Below are positions 1-8,193 of a DNA stretch of 42,500 nt, in pieces. The stretch covers positions 1 to 42,500 of the forward strand of contig CAJNDS010000980.1 of the NCBI GenBank assembly GCA_905221605.1, in the 5' to 3' direction. The notes under the pieces are model-generated. The model did not search any database and was not told the DNA's origin. It was given only the letters and a program-made list of their open reading frames with translations. The position numbers and the translations under genes are program-made. This stretch comes from Symbiodinium natans (Eukaryota; Sar; Dinophyceae; Suessiales; Symbiodiniaceae). Positions within the stretch are counted from its first letter, which is position 1; each line of letters opens with the position of its first letter.

Positions 1-1250
1 CAGGTATGCATCACTTTCTCCACAGATCCCTGTACGATCAATCGTCGCCGTTACCCATGAAACTATCATGTCAATGCGAACTTTCGCGTTAGGGTCTAGC
101 AAGCGGTCGAAGTACTTGTACCGTAGCCAGGCAAAGAAACTGATGCCATGAGTACATGCGAAGCAACAAGTTTAAACCAAACTATTGATGCCATATGTCA
201 GCGGTTAGCGAAAGCTGAAAGAGCGGCATTGCACCATTTGGTGATTCAGGATCTGCTATTCCTGCTTCTGAAGCATGTTCCTTAATCAACCGAACATCCC
301 TTTGAGGTATCCAGCCCTTTAAAGGAACCTTTAAGGAATCCTTAAAGGGTCCTTTTAGGTGGTCCCTTTAGCAGGGCACTCCACGACCACACTGTCGGAG
401 AAGTTGCTTTTCTCTGAAGGAGCTTGCCAGACCCAGGCCGATCCGGGACAGATCTCCTCTTTCTTTTTTTTCTTTTTTATGGTTTTTAAAGGTTTATAGT
501 CTATAGGACTTGGAGGGTTTACAGCTCGGGGTTTAGGTTTATAGTAATTAAGTAGGATGTAGAGGCTGGGGGTTTAGAGGGTTTATAGCAAGAGGTTTAG
601 AGCCTGCTTCTTCCTCTTCTCTTAGACTCCTTACGGATTTGGACCGAGGCTTCAAGGTTTGTTCGGGTATCTGTACGCTTGATCGAATGCGTGACTTGGG
701 GTGTCTTTGGCTCAGATGGGATTGAACTCAGAGTGACTTCGGTGCTCCACTGGGGTGTGGTTGCGGCTAAACAAGTCTAACCCAACCCTTAGCCAGAAAT
801 CCCCATATTTCCCAAGGCTCGCCTACGTGACTTCGTACATCTTGATACCTTCTGCTTGAAATCCTAAACCCTTAGCCCCCGCACCCTCTTGGCAGGGACA
901 TACCGCCATATGTCGCAGAGTACAATTTGCGCAGCTGGGCTCATCCTTAGGGAAGAGATGTACTCGAAAAGGGTTTCAGGTTCACCTACCATTATCATCG
1001 GGGTTTCGGGCTTAGGGGTGGATTCATAAAGTGTAGGGGTAAAGGGCCCTACTTTTAAGGGTCCCAAGGCTTTGAGGGGGAATCCGATAGGATGCCGGAT
1101 CGGTCTAGGAAAGCAGATAATTACGGGTATCTCAAATACAATGTTGGGGTCCAGAATTTTCTGAAACACCAATATTAATGCTAATAATTTCAAATTCTTC
1201 CAAATGTAAGAATCGAACAAGTATAGCTATCATTATAATAAGACTAATAC
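1..1250. other. Non-coding 5' flank
   Basis: No convincing gene is seen. The stretch has pyrimidine runs near 460-480 and many degenerate copies of a GGGTTTAGG-like word (for example around 490-600 and 960-1080). It also has a perfect short palindrome at 328-348. The one longer open frame (864-1220, minus strand) has no recognisable domain and low-complexity composition, so it is not called as a gene. The repeated TTTAGGG-like words are a property of the flanks rather than of the retroelement. Confidence 0.6.
328..348. repeat. Perfect palindrome with 1-nt centre
   Basis: Two 10-nt arms, CCTTTAAGGA and TCCTTAAAGG, are exact reverse complements around a single central A. A further partial copy (CCCTTTAAAGG) lies just upstream at 315-325, so the locus can form alternative stem-loops. 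No adjacent gene gives it a clear role. Confidence 0.7.
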
Positions 1251-1251
1251 T

Positions 1252-1330
1252 CCTCTATCTATCTATCTATCTACCTCTTTATTTATCTATCTGTTTATCT
1301 AACTATCTATCGATCTATCTATCTAGATGT
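1252..1330. repeat. (CTAT)n microsatellite, interrupted
   Basis: Runs of CTAT/TATC tetranucleotides are interrupted by single changes. Open frames read through this tract encode only low-complexity Leu/Tyr/Ile/Ser strings and are not treated as genes. Confidence 0.9.
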
Positions 1331-1336
1331 CGACCT

Positions 1337-1455
1337 ATATGTGTGTGTATACATTTTTATATATATGTATCATATATATATATCATATATATATATATAT
1401 ATATCATATATATATATATATGTGTGTACACACGCATGTATACGCATATGTACAG
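1337..1455. repeat. (AT)n / (TG)n microsatellite
   Basis: Alternating AT runs are broken by CATATAT units and flanked by TGTGTG/ACACAC. It directly follows the CTAT tract, so the two form one compound microsatellite. Open frames on either strand across it are repeat artefacts. Confidence 0.9.
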
Positions 1456-1858
1456 AGGCAGATATGCACGGATTGCATGGGTTGGGTTTGCGTCTATACG
1501 AATACCTACGTCTGTGCGACTGAAGCATGTCTGATCCTGTCCGGCCCATCTCAACCCACCAAATATTCGCAAGCTCATCTCTGGTCGTCGCGCCTCGTCG
1601 AATCACTCCACCCTCAAATGGCATATTCGTTCAATGCATCGTTTGAGTTTTGCATATACCCGGAGGTATGCCATCATGCACTGGCCGTAAGCATCAAGGT
1701 ACTAGTAACATAGTCCCCTTCCAGAGGTCGAACGAAACGTAACCCCTAAACTTAGCCATTGAACAAAAAGCGAAACCCTAAATCCTAAGCCCGAAACCTC
1801 TATCAGATATCGAACCCGTGTTGAACCTCATTCTAGAATCTTCAATCCTCAATCCTCA
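1456..1858. other. Non-coding flank
   Basis: No supported gene. The frame running on from the microsatellite has no recognisable domain. From about 1740 the sequence becomes rich in AACCCTAAA-like words that lead into the telomere-like tract. Confidence 0.5.
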
Positions 1859-1917
1859 GCCCTAAACCCTAACCCCCTAAATCCCTAAACCCCTAAACCC
1901 TAAACCCTAAACCCTGA
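1859..1917. repeat. Interstitial telomere-like (CCCTAAA)n tract
   Basis: Several near-tandem CCCTAAA units with C-run variants are visible. The last four units are close to perfect. CCCTAAA/TTTAGGG is the telomere repeat of plants and of dinoflagellates and relatives. Unique sequence continues on both sides, so this is an interstitial tract and not a chromosome end. Confidence 0.85.
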
Positions 1918-2097
1918 GGAATGCTCCAGCTGGGTGTGGAGCCTTTCCGGCCGGCCGTGCTCTTGAGGAGATACGCAGAGGACCGAGCTCTGGAGCTCGC
2001 CATGGGAAGGGTTTCTTCAGCTTTAGGGTCTAGGGTTTAGGGTCGTCTAGGGTTTACTGAAATTTCTTGTTGGCATTTCGCAAACCATTCAACCCTC

Positions 2098-2134
2098 CAG
2101 CCCTCCAGCCCTCCCCTTCAGGGCTGGAGGGCTG
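2098..2134. repeat. Stem-loop with perfect 15-bp arms
   Basis: The arm at 2098-2112 (CAGCCCTCCAGCCCT) is an exact reverse complement of 2120-2134, with a 7-nt loop. A second inverted pair follows immediately: CCCTCCCTG at 2135-2143 and CAGGGAGGG at 2174-2182. The right arm runs into a G-rich stretch (2175-2214) that could form a quadruplex. It lies roughly 150 bp before the point where the retroelement base signature begins. Confidence 0.8.
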
Positions 2135-2289
2135 CCCTCCCTGGTGGGCAAGGACATGCGCTGTTCTCCCTTGCAGGGAGGGGGGGCGGAGGCGGGGCGG
2201 AGGGGAGAAGGGGGATGTTTAGCACAAAGAGGTCAAGTCAATTTCATGGGGTGCGAACTTAGCTTGTACAATGATTTCGGGTTTGGGCC

Positions 2290-2619
2290 TGGGATAGATG
2301 CCGACCTCCTCGTGGACGAGCCTGGATAGCATATGGACTTCGTGTCCGTTCGCAGCCGCGAGCTGCTCAAGAAGGGCCCTTCTTAGTATCGTAGCAGCCA
2401 GATTTGTACAGTTTTCGCCCCCGTGGATAGTGTCCCTGTACGTTGTGGATCTGATTAGCCAACTCGCAGCCGGAGGCCAGAGGAGCTAAAAGGATCGAGC
2501 GTTGACGAGGGATAGATCCTTCCCTAACCTTTGGGATAGTTGTCTGTCCTCTTTACAACTCATAGCCGGAGGCCGGAGGATACTGAGGGCAGGTGGCTGT
2601 TCAGGTGAATATCGGGATA
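2290..2619 (+). other. Leader-like stretch upstream of the 5' LTR
   Basis: This segment lies outside the duplicated LTR but carries the element's base signature: seven ATAG words in about 330 nt and no CTAT, whereas the preceding 500 nt have none. It holds a perfect 16-nt palindrome at 2369-2384 (AAGAAGGGCCCTTCTT). It also has two degenerate copies, near 2462 and 2558, of the CAACxCxxAGCCGGA word that opens the LTR at about 2627. It may be part of an older or nested copy of the same family, or a part of the element left out of the 3' repeat. No gene is called in it. Confidence 0.5.
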
Positions 2620-2915
2620 GGTGTACAACACGCAGCCGGACGGCTAGTGGATACATCTAGAGCGATAGGTTACCACCCCCTGGAGATAGCAACTCTGGGG
2701 ATCCTTCCGATAGTTAACGTCGGGAGTGGCTCGGAACGATTGGCTAGCTACCTTGAGTTCCCCGTTGACAGGGATACTGTTACTTCTGGTGCAACATTAC
2801 AACCTACAACTGTAAATATACAACTTCTTTCTCCTCGTGTGGCCTGAGCTAGTTACTGGAACGGGTTGCGCAAGTTTTCATTGGTTTGGACACTTCGCAC
2901 AGGTTAAGAGCCTTG
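2620..2915 (+). repeat. 5' LTR (296 bp)
   Basis: Identical as read to 26599-26894. A TG occurs at 2622 and a CA at 2900-2901, which would give a conventional TG...CA repeat of 280 bp. Identity nevertheless continues 2 nt outward on the left and 14 nt (GGTTAAGAGCCTTG) on the right, so the exact ends are uncertain. It contains three GATAG words. Promoter elements could not be identified with confidence. Confidence 0.9.
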
Positions 2916-3026
2916 TTGCTTGGCCTGGACGAGCTGTTCGAGAAGTTTTTTCTTGGTATAGCGAAGAGGTACCACTTGCATAGCGAAGTTTTCCGCATTT
3001 GTCATTTGTGTTCATTGACTGCAGCA

Positions 3027-3506
3027 ATGTCCACACGTGATAGCATTGGGAGCAGTGAGTCTAGCGATAGTGATGTGTTAGGAACAGGGAATAGATTCCT
3101 CGAGGACCAGGTCAATGCGGTCAATCAGAATGTGGCCGCCGCTGATAGTCACGTGCGAAGTATAGCCGACGTCGAGAACATGGACTTCATCGACGACGGA
3201 CGGAATAGTGGAAGGACAGGAATGGAGACGGATAGCAATGCTGATAGAGATCGTTTCGGCCTCAGCTTGTCAGGACCGCTTACTGTAGACGTTAGGTCGA
3301 GCGCTGCGGATAGTATGTTAGTGCCAGGGCCACCGCCAGGACTGCCGGATAGAAGCTTGGAGATCGTGGCGACGCTGGATAGTGTGGGGAAGTCGGGAGG
3401 GCTGGGCTATGCCGGGATAGCGGACGCGTCAAGCACTCAGGGGAGGGACCCAGGCGAAGAATTGCGGGAGTTGCTCGCAGTCCCGCAGGTAGAGGGGATG
3501 CCGTGA
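3027..3506 (+). CDS. ORF0, acidic leader protein, unknown function
   Basis: A 159-aa reading frame starting at the first in-frame ATG after the 5' LTR (a purine is at -3). The frame is open further back into the LTR, but only with non-ATG codons. The protein is rich in Asp, Ser and Gly, has a PPPG stretch, and shows no recognisable domain. Its stop overlaps the ATG of ORF1 as TGATG (3504-3508). The ORF1 frame is open from 3383, so the two frames overlap by 124 nt. ORF0 may therefore be joined to ORF1 by a -1 shift, or be coupled to it by stop-start reinitiation. It could be an N-terminal part of gag. That it is translated is an inference from its position and the tight junction. Confidence 0.55.
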   Translation: MSTRDSIGSSESSDSDVLGTGNRFLEDQVNAVNQNVAAADSHVRSIADVENMDFIDDGRNSGRTGMETDSNADRDRFGLSLSGPLTVDVRSSAADSMLVPGPPPGLPDRSLEIVATLDSVGKSGGLGYAGIADASSTQGRDPGEELRELLAVPQVEGMP

Positions 3507-6500
3507 TGCAGCTTAGCATGCTTGCAAGCAGTCCTGTAGTATTCGATCCAATCATGGGAGCTACGGATTTGAATGAGTACAGGGCCGGAAGAGGCGGGAT
3601 AGAAGCAGGAAACGCCAGGACCCCGACGCTTGCTATCGAGGATCTGGCTGGAATAGGTGGAAGAACGGAAGAAGGACCGTTCGTCATCCCCTCCGAGAAT
3701 ATGTCCCCCGGAGCGGAGTACGAGTTGACGGGAGGTGCCAAGGGAATCAGTGGCTCCAGGATAGAGATGGCGATCGAGGATAGAGTGGATAGCCTTGCGG
3801 TGTCATCATCGTCAGATCACGATAGGACGACCAGGAGAAATGATGATGGAATAGATGTGATGATGAACAGTGGCGAGCTCGGTGTTGGGGGTGATCGCAC
3901 GAGAGGTGTGGATAGCGGACATTGGATGGGCAGAGGGAATGGGGATGATCTCGTCCCCGGAGTATATTCGAGTAGTGCGGCCATGATTGGGAACGTCCGT
4001 GCCGATCCTACAGATCTGGAGTTGATAGCTAACGGATCTTCAGCGGTAACGCAGAACGCGGTCAGTGAGAGTGAGGATAGAGCGCTGTCTGTGTTCTCAT
4101 CTACAGGCCTCTCGGAGACATCGCCAGGCGGGAACATTGGAGCATTGAAAGATGTGGGGATGGACCAGACTACGACGATCGGAATAGAGTGGGGATCACA
4201 TGGGATCAGGAGTACTCTCGAGGAAACGGGGGTCATCACTGACGTGGACTTTGCGAAGTTCTTCACAGATCAGGGACCAGGAGAGCCTGGATCAACGCCC
4301 ATGACGATGCAATCGGATTCGCAGGAACGGTGGAACGCTGGGATATATGGTGCCGAGATCGCAGGGGTAGAGAAAGACAGGTCACGAAAGATGTCGATGG
4401 GGTCGGATAGTGGACACTCAGGTGGTCGATCTACATCATTGAAGAGGGATAGCCCGGGTGGATCGGAAAATGGAGTTGGTACCACCAGCAAGATAGGCAA
4501 GATGGATGAGGGACTGCGTAAGCAACGAGCGGAGCAGGCCGTTAAGGAGATGAACCAGATAGCCGAGAGCGTCCCCGCAGCCAAGAAGTCGAAATCGACA
4601 GAAATTGGGGGACCGATCCATCAGGCAGGAATGATCACCCCGGATCAGGGTAGCGAGGGATGGGGCAATCGATCCCCGGCTCCACGATCCCCTGAGATAG
4701 GTGGGCAATACGAGCACTTCGGGATCAATACTCCTCCTGAAGGACGAGGCAGGAACGATGAGATGAGGGCAACATCATCCCCACCTAGGCGGGCAAAGGT
4801 GAGAACTCCTGCCGATCCGGACAAGTCTTCGTTAGGAGAGATAGACGGCAGGATAGATGATTCACAGACGGTGGTTGTGGACACGCAGACCGACGTAGCC
4901 AAGCTTAAAGTGGCAAGTGAATGTGCAAGTGCAATTGCTAATAGTTCAGCGGAAAAGGCGGACGTCGTGAGCAAGAGATTGGTGGAATGCGAGGAGGAGG
5001 TGAAGCACTGGAAAGGTTGGATAGAATCGCAGCAGATAGATACCAAGACAACACTGTCGCAGGAGCTGAAAGAGATGAGTCGGATCATGGACGGGAGCGT
5101 CAGCGAGGATAGGATGGATGATGCAATGGCTCCGCAACTGACCGAGGGAGCAATGCAGCTCGCACGGAGAATGAGACGGCAGGTTGAAAACGTGAAGGTG
5201 CTCAAGACCTCTGTTACGACTAGATTGAAGGGAGTGGAGGAGCGATTGTCCACAGCGGAGCATTCAGCGGACATAGCCAAACAGAGTGCCGGGACGAAGA
5301 TCGCCACGTTAGAGACAGGATTGAATGAGGTAAGACGTGGCATAGGAGTGGTCTTCTCGAGCATGCAAATGCGACATGAGAATGGAACATGGAAGAATGA
5401 GAGGCTCGATAAAGTGGAGACAGTTTTGAATAGACAATGGGACCAGATCAAGTTAGCGGGCGAGGAACTAAGGAAGTTGAAGTCCAAGGGGAGCCAGAAG
5501 GCCGGAATAGATACAGCGTCGTCGTCCCATTGTAATAGTCAAGGAAAAAGTCCTGGATGCGGGTGCAGAGAGCCTGGCGAGGGTCACGGCTTGTGCATAG
5601 ATGGAGCAGTGCGTATAGAGACCAAGAAGCTGAGTGAAGTGGTTTTGGCACAGAAGGAACACATAATGACCGTCGCGAGAGAGGTGATAAAGAACCGCAA
5701 GAGCGTGGCCGAGATTGTGGCGGGCATGACAAAGGTTCACAAGACTTGCGAGAATGTCGTGGCAAGGACCGAGCGGGTTGATGAAAAGAGAAACGGAGAA
5801 CAGGCCTGGGTGAAAGATACTGTGCGAAAGATGGAAAAGACTATGGAGTCAATGTCGAGCCGTATGATAGATGAGCAGAAGAGGGTCACGGGCGAATTTA
5901 TCCTTGTCAATGCTCGAATTGATGAGAGCACACGGAACGAAGGGATAGGCAAAACGCGAGGAAACAGCGCGGAGATAGGAAAGCCACCGACGATGTCACG
6001 CGGGCGAGATGGTCCCGGCGGAAGTGGGGGAGCCGATGGAAGAGCCAGGAGCGACAACGCCCGAGGAATGGAGGCTTCGAGGCCGGAGATGACGGGTCCC
6101 GTAGTTGATCGGAGGATCGAGAACAGATGCATTGTGTTAGAACAACAGGTAGCCAAGATCACTGGTCAATTGCAGGGATTAACCACGGTGAATGAGCGGA
6201 TCGTGAAGGAGAACGCTAGCCTGATCAGCGAAATAGAAAGCATGAAGGGGGAGAACAAGGGGGTGACAGAGTCGGTAGCGCGGATGGTTCGGGACAGCAG
6301 AGATGAGATATCTAAAATGAGAGCGGATCTTGATCTCCGAGGTAGAGAGATGCTAGAACTCAAGGAGAAGAACGAGCAGTTGGAGGCAACGGTACGGGAG
6401 TATGAACGGAGACTGGAGCAGGTGAGACGAAACGATAGCCTTAAAGCAGAACTGGATAGCATGTGGCATAGAATCGGTGAGATCGGCAAGCAAAGCTCCG

Positions 6501-8143
6501 AGTACGCCATGCCAGCGCCGGGTGTGGGAGGTGCTTCGAACGCCGGCTCCGCAAGACCAAGTGTCGGTGCCACGCCTGCGCCGAGTTCCTTTGGGGATAG
6601 AAGGGAGCATGGAAGAAAGGATAGACAAGGAGATGGAGGTTTGTTGGGGGAAGAGACTAGGATTAGAAGGTGCCCCGTTTGTGTTAGACAAGCGGAAATG
6701 ATGATTGCGTGCCAAGGCTGCGGAAGAGAAGTGTGTGGTAATTGCTATGAATACCATGATGACTTGTGCATGCTGTGCTCCACTGATAGAAGGGGGTGCG
6801 ATGCCGGAGGATATGCGGGGACAGGACTTCCGAGGCCGCAGAGTGGACGCGATCATGAGGGGGATGATGCCAGGTTCAGAAATCCGGTAGGCGGAGGGTA
6901 TAACAAGTTCAAGGACACCAGAGGGATGGAGAAATGCAACGAGATATCGATAGCGAAGGAGCCATCATCCGGGGAAGTAGGACTGTGGCTGGGCGATGTT
7001 GCACACACTGCGAAGGCTGCGTATCTGTACGACGGGGACTATGCATACACGCAGGTATTGAGGGTACGCGAGAGGAGCGAAGCGATGATAGACATGGAAC
7101 TCAAGTATCCTGCGTTAGAGAACCAGCTTTTTAGCGGATTGAAGAGAGCAATAAAGTCAGAGTCCTTGTCGGCGAAGGTGAAGATGGAGATGTACAAGAC
7201 TCAGCAAGTGGGAGATGGAAAACCGATGACGGCCATGAGATTGCTTACGCTGATAGTAAAGCATGTTGAGATCCCGATTGCTAAAGAGAGTCAGGTACTG
7301 TACGATGGCCTGAGTAGCACGAAGGTGATGAATTTCCCGGGGAAGCCCGAAGAAGAGGCACTGGAGGAGTTCATGACTAGATGGGATCTGGCACACACGA
7401 ACCTTATAGGGCTGAAAGGCAATACCTGGAGCGAGCAACAGCTGGGATGGATGTTGCATTCGAAAGTGCAGAGAGTTCAGGTTCTGAACCACGATATTGA
7501 GGCATGGAGATTGCTTCCGGATGAGTCCAAGACGCATACCTGGTTGCGAAAGAGAATCAAGGATAGACTGGAGATGTGGAGAGCGGACAAGAACATAGAT
7601 GAGGCCTCAATGCGGGTGAGCCGACAGGCGTTCACGACTGGATATGCTGCGATGCCGGCTCAGCAGGGATCCTATAGAGCACCGGTGAATAGAAGAAGCG
7701 CGTACGCTGATGATAGACCGAGGAGTTCATCGCCCGCAGGGGGAAATAGCTACGGAAGAGGGATATCTGTGGGAAGAGGAAGGGACGGACTTTCGCAGGC
7801 GGGGAGAGCCGATGACCCGAAGAATAGATATGGATCCAAGTCGCCGTTTGGAAAAAGAGGGGTCTGCTACCCCTATACGCGTGGAACTTGCCCAATGACT
7901 GCGGCGGACTGCAAACATTCGCACGACATTTATCTGTATAGTCAGGCGGAAGAGGTCCTCAAGAAGGCGGGATACTGCTTTGAGCATTTTCGGTACGGCA
8001 GCTGCAGAAATGACAAGTGTAAAATGCTCCACGAGGCTATCCCGAATAGCATTAGGGAGGCTTTTGAGACAGTAGAGATAGAGCAGAAGGAGACAAGGCC
8101 ATCGAGTCCACATGCTGATGGTGAAGGGCCAAGTTTTCGCTAG
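3506..8143 (+). CDS. ORF1, gag-like structural polyprotein
   Basis: 1,545 aa from ATG 3506. The N-terminal third is Ser/Gly/Asp-rich and probably disordered. Residues about 460-990 are heptad-rich coiled coil, broken by a short Cys cluster near nt 5529-5600. Residues 1056-1091 form a Cys-rich finger (CPVC, CQGC, CGNC, then H and CMLC) like a RING/treble-clef domain. Residues about 1160-1365 resemble the helical copia gag/capsid region. Two CCCH fingers follow (from C1454, spacing C-x7-C-x6-C-x3-H, and from C1491, spacing C-x8-C-x4-C-x3-H), probably acting as the nucleocapsid RNA-binding part in place of a CCHC knuckle. Its role is inferred to be particle assembly and RNA packaging. It is much longer than ordinary copia gag (300-500 aa). 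The ORF2 frame opens at 8125, 19 nt before this stop. Confidence 0.85.
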   Translation: MQLSMLASSPVVFDPIMGATDLNEYRAGRGGIEAGNARTPTLAIEDLAGIGGRTEEGPFVIPSENMSPGAEYELTGGAKGISGSRIEMAIEDRVDSLAVSSSSDHDRTTRRNDDGIDVMMNSGELGVGGDRTRGVDSGHWMGRGNGDDLVPGVYSSSAAMIGNVRADPTDLELIANGSSAVTQNAVSESEDRALSVFSSTGLSETSPGGNIGALKDVGMDQTTTIGIEWGSHGIRSTLEETGVITDVDFAKFFTDQGPGEPGSTPMTMQSDSQERWNAGIYGAEIAGVEKDRSRKMSMGSDSGHSGGRSTSLKRDSPGGSENGVGTTSKIGKMDEGLRKQRAEQAVKEMNQIAESVPAAKKSKSTEIGGPIHQAGMITPDQGSEGWGNRSPAPRSPEIGGQYEHFGINTPPEGRGRNDEMRATSSPPRRAKVRTPADPDKSSLGEIDGRIDDSQTVVVDTQTDVAKLKVASECASAIANSSAEKADVVSKRLVECEEEVKHWKGWIESQQIDTKTTLSQELKEMSRIMDGSVSEDRMDDAMAPQLTEGAMQLARRMRRQVENVKVLKTSVTTRLKGVEERLSTAEHSADIAKQSAGTKIATLETGLNEVRRGIGVVFSSMQMRHENGTWKNERLDKVETVLNRQWDQIKLAGEELRKLKSKGSQKAGIDTASSSHCNSQGKSPGCGCREPGEGHGLCIDGAVRIETKKLSEVVLAQKEHIMTVAREVIKNRKSVAEIVAGMTKVHKTCENVVARTERVDEKRNGEQAWVKDTVRKMEKTMESMSSRMIDEQKRVTGEFILVNARIDESTRNEGIGKTRGNSAEIGKPPTMSRGRDGPGGSGGADGRARSDNARGMEASRPEMTGPVVDRRIENRCIVLEQQVAKITGQLQGLTTVNERIVKENASLISEIESMKGENKGVTESVARMVRDSRDEISKMRADLDLRGREMLELKEKNEQLEATVREYERRLEQVRRNDSLKAELDSMWHRIGEIGKQSSEYAMPAPGVGGASNAGSARPSVGATPAPSSFGDRREHGRKDRQGDGGLLGEETRIRRCPVCVRQAEMMIACQGCGREVCGNCYEYHDDLCMLCSTDRRGCDAGGYAGTGLPRPQSGRDHEGDDARFRNPVGGGYNKFKDTRGMEKCNEISIAKEPSSGEVGLWLGDVAHTAKAAYLYDGDYAYTQVLRVRERSEAMIDMELKYPALENQLFSGLKRAIKSESLSAKVKMEMYKTQQVGDGKPMTAMRLLTLIVKHVEIPIAKESQVLYDGLSSTKVMNFPGKPEEEALEEFMTRWDLAHTNLIGLKGNTWSEQQLGWMLHSKVQRVQVLNHDIEAWRLLPDESKTHTWLRKRIKDRLEMWRADKNIDEASMRVSRQAFTTGYAAMPAQQGSYRAPVNRRSAYADDRPRSSSPAGGNSYGRGISVGRGRDGLSQAGRADDPKNRYGSKSPFGKRGVCYPYTRGTCPMTAADCKHSHDIYLYSQAEEVLKKAGYCFEHFRYGSCRNDKCKMLHEAIPNSIREAFETVEIEQKETRPSSPHADGEGPSFR

Positions 8144-8193
8144 GGGCGGGCCGAAACCCACAGGCCAGCGAGGATAGTCAGGTGTATGCGGCC

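Noticed and set aside
1178-1713. Frames across the CTAT and AT microsatellites
   Set aside because: Low-complexity products of simple repeats.
1859-1917. A true chromosome end
   Set aside because: The tract is short and degenerate, with complex sequence on both sides.
2600-2620. Target-site duplication flanking the LTRs
   Set aside because: Bases before 2620 and after 26894 do not match over 4-6 nt, nor do alternatives using TG...CA ends.
2593-2847. Short protein-coding frame within the LTR
   Set aside because: It overlaps LTR sequence, has no domain, and its last part is simply duplicated in the 3' LTR.
2902-2935. tRNA primer-binding site
   Set aside because: No stretch starting TGG or resembling a known tRNA 3' end could be matched confidently just inside the 5' LTR.
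4645-5487. Long minus-strand frame (280 codons) opposite ORF1
   Set aside because: Antisense shadow: ATAG-rich coding strand has few CTA/TTA/TCA words, so the opposite strand is open by chance. The translation is Ser/Leu-rich with no domain.
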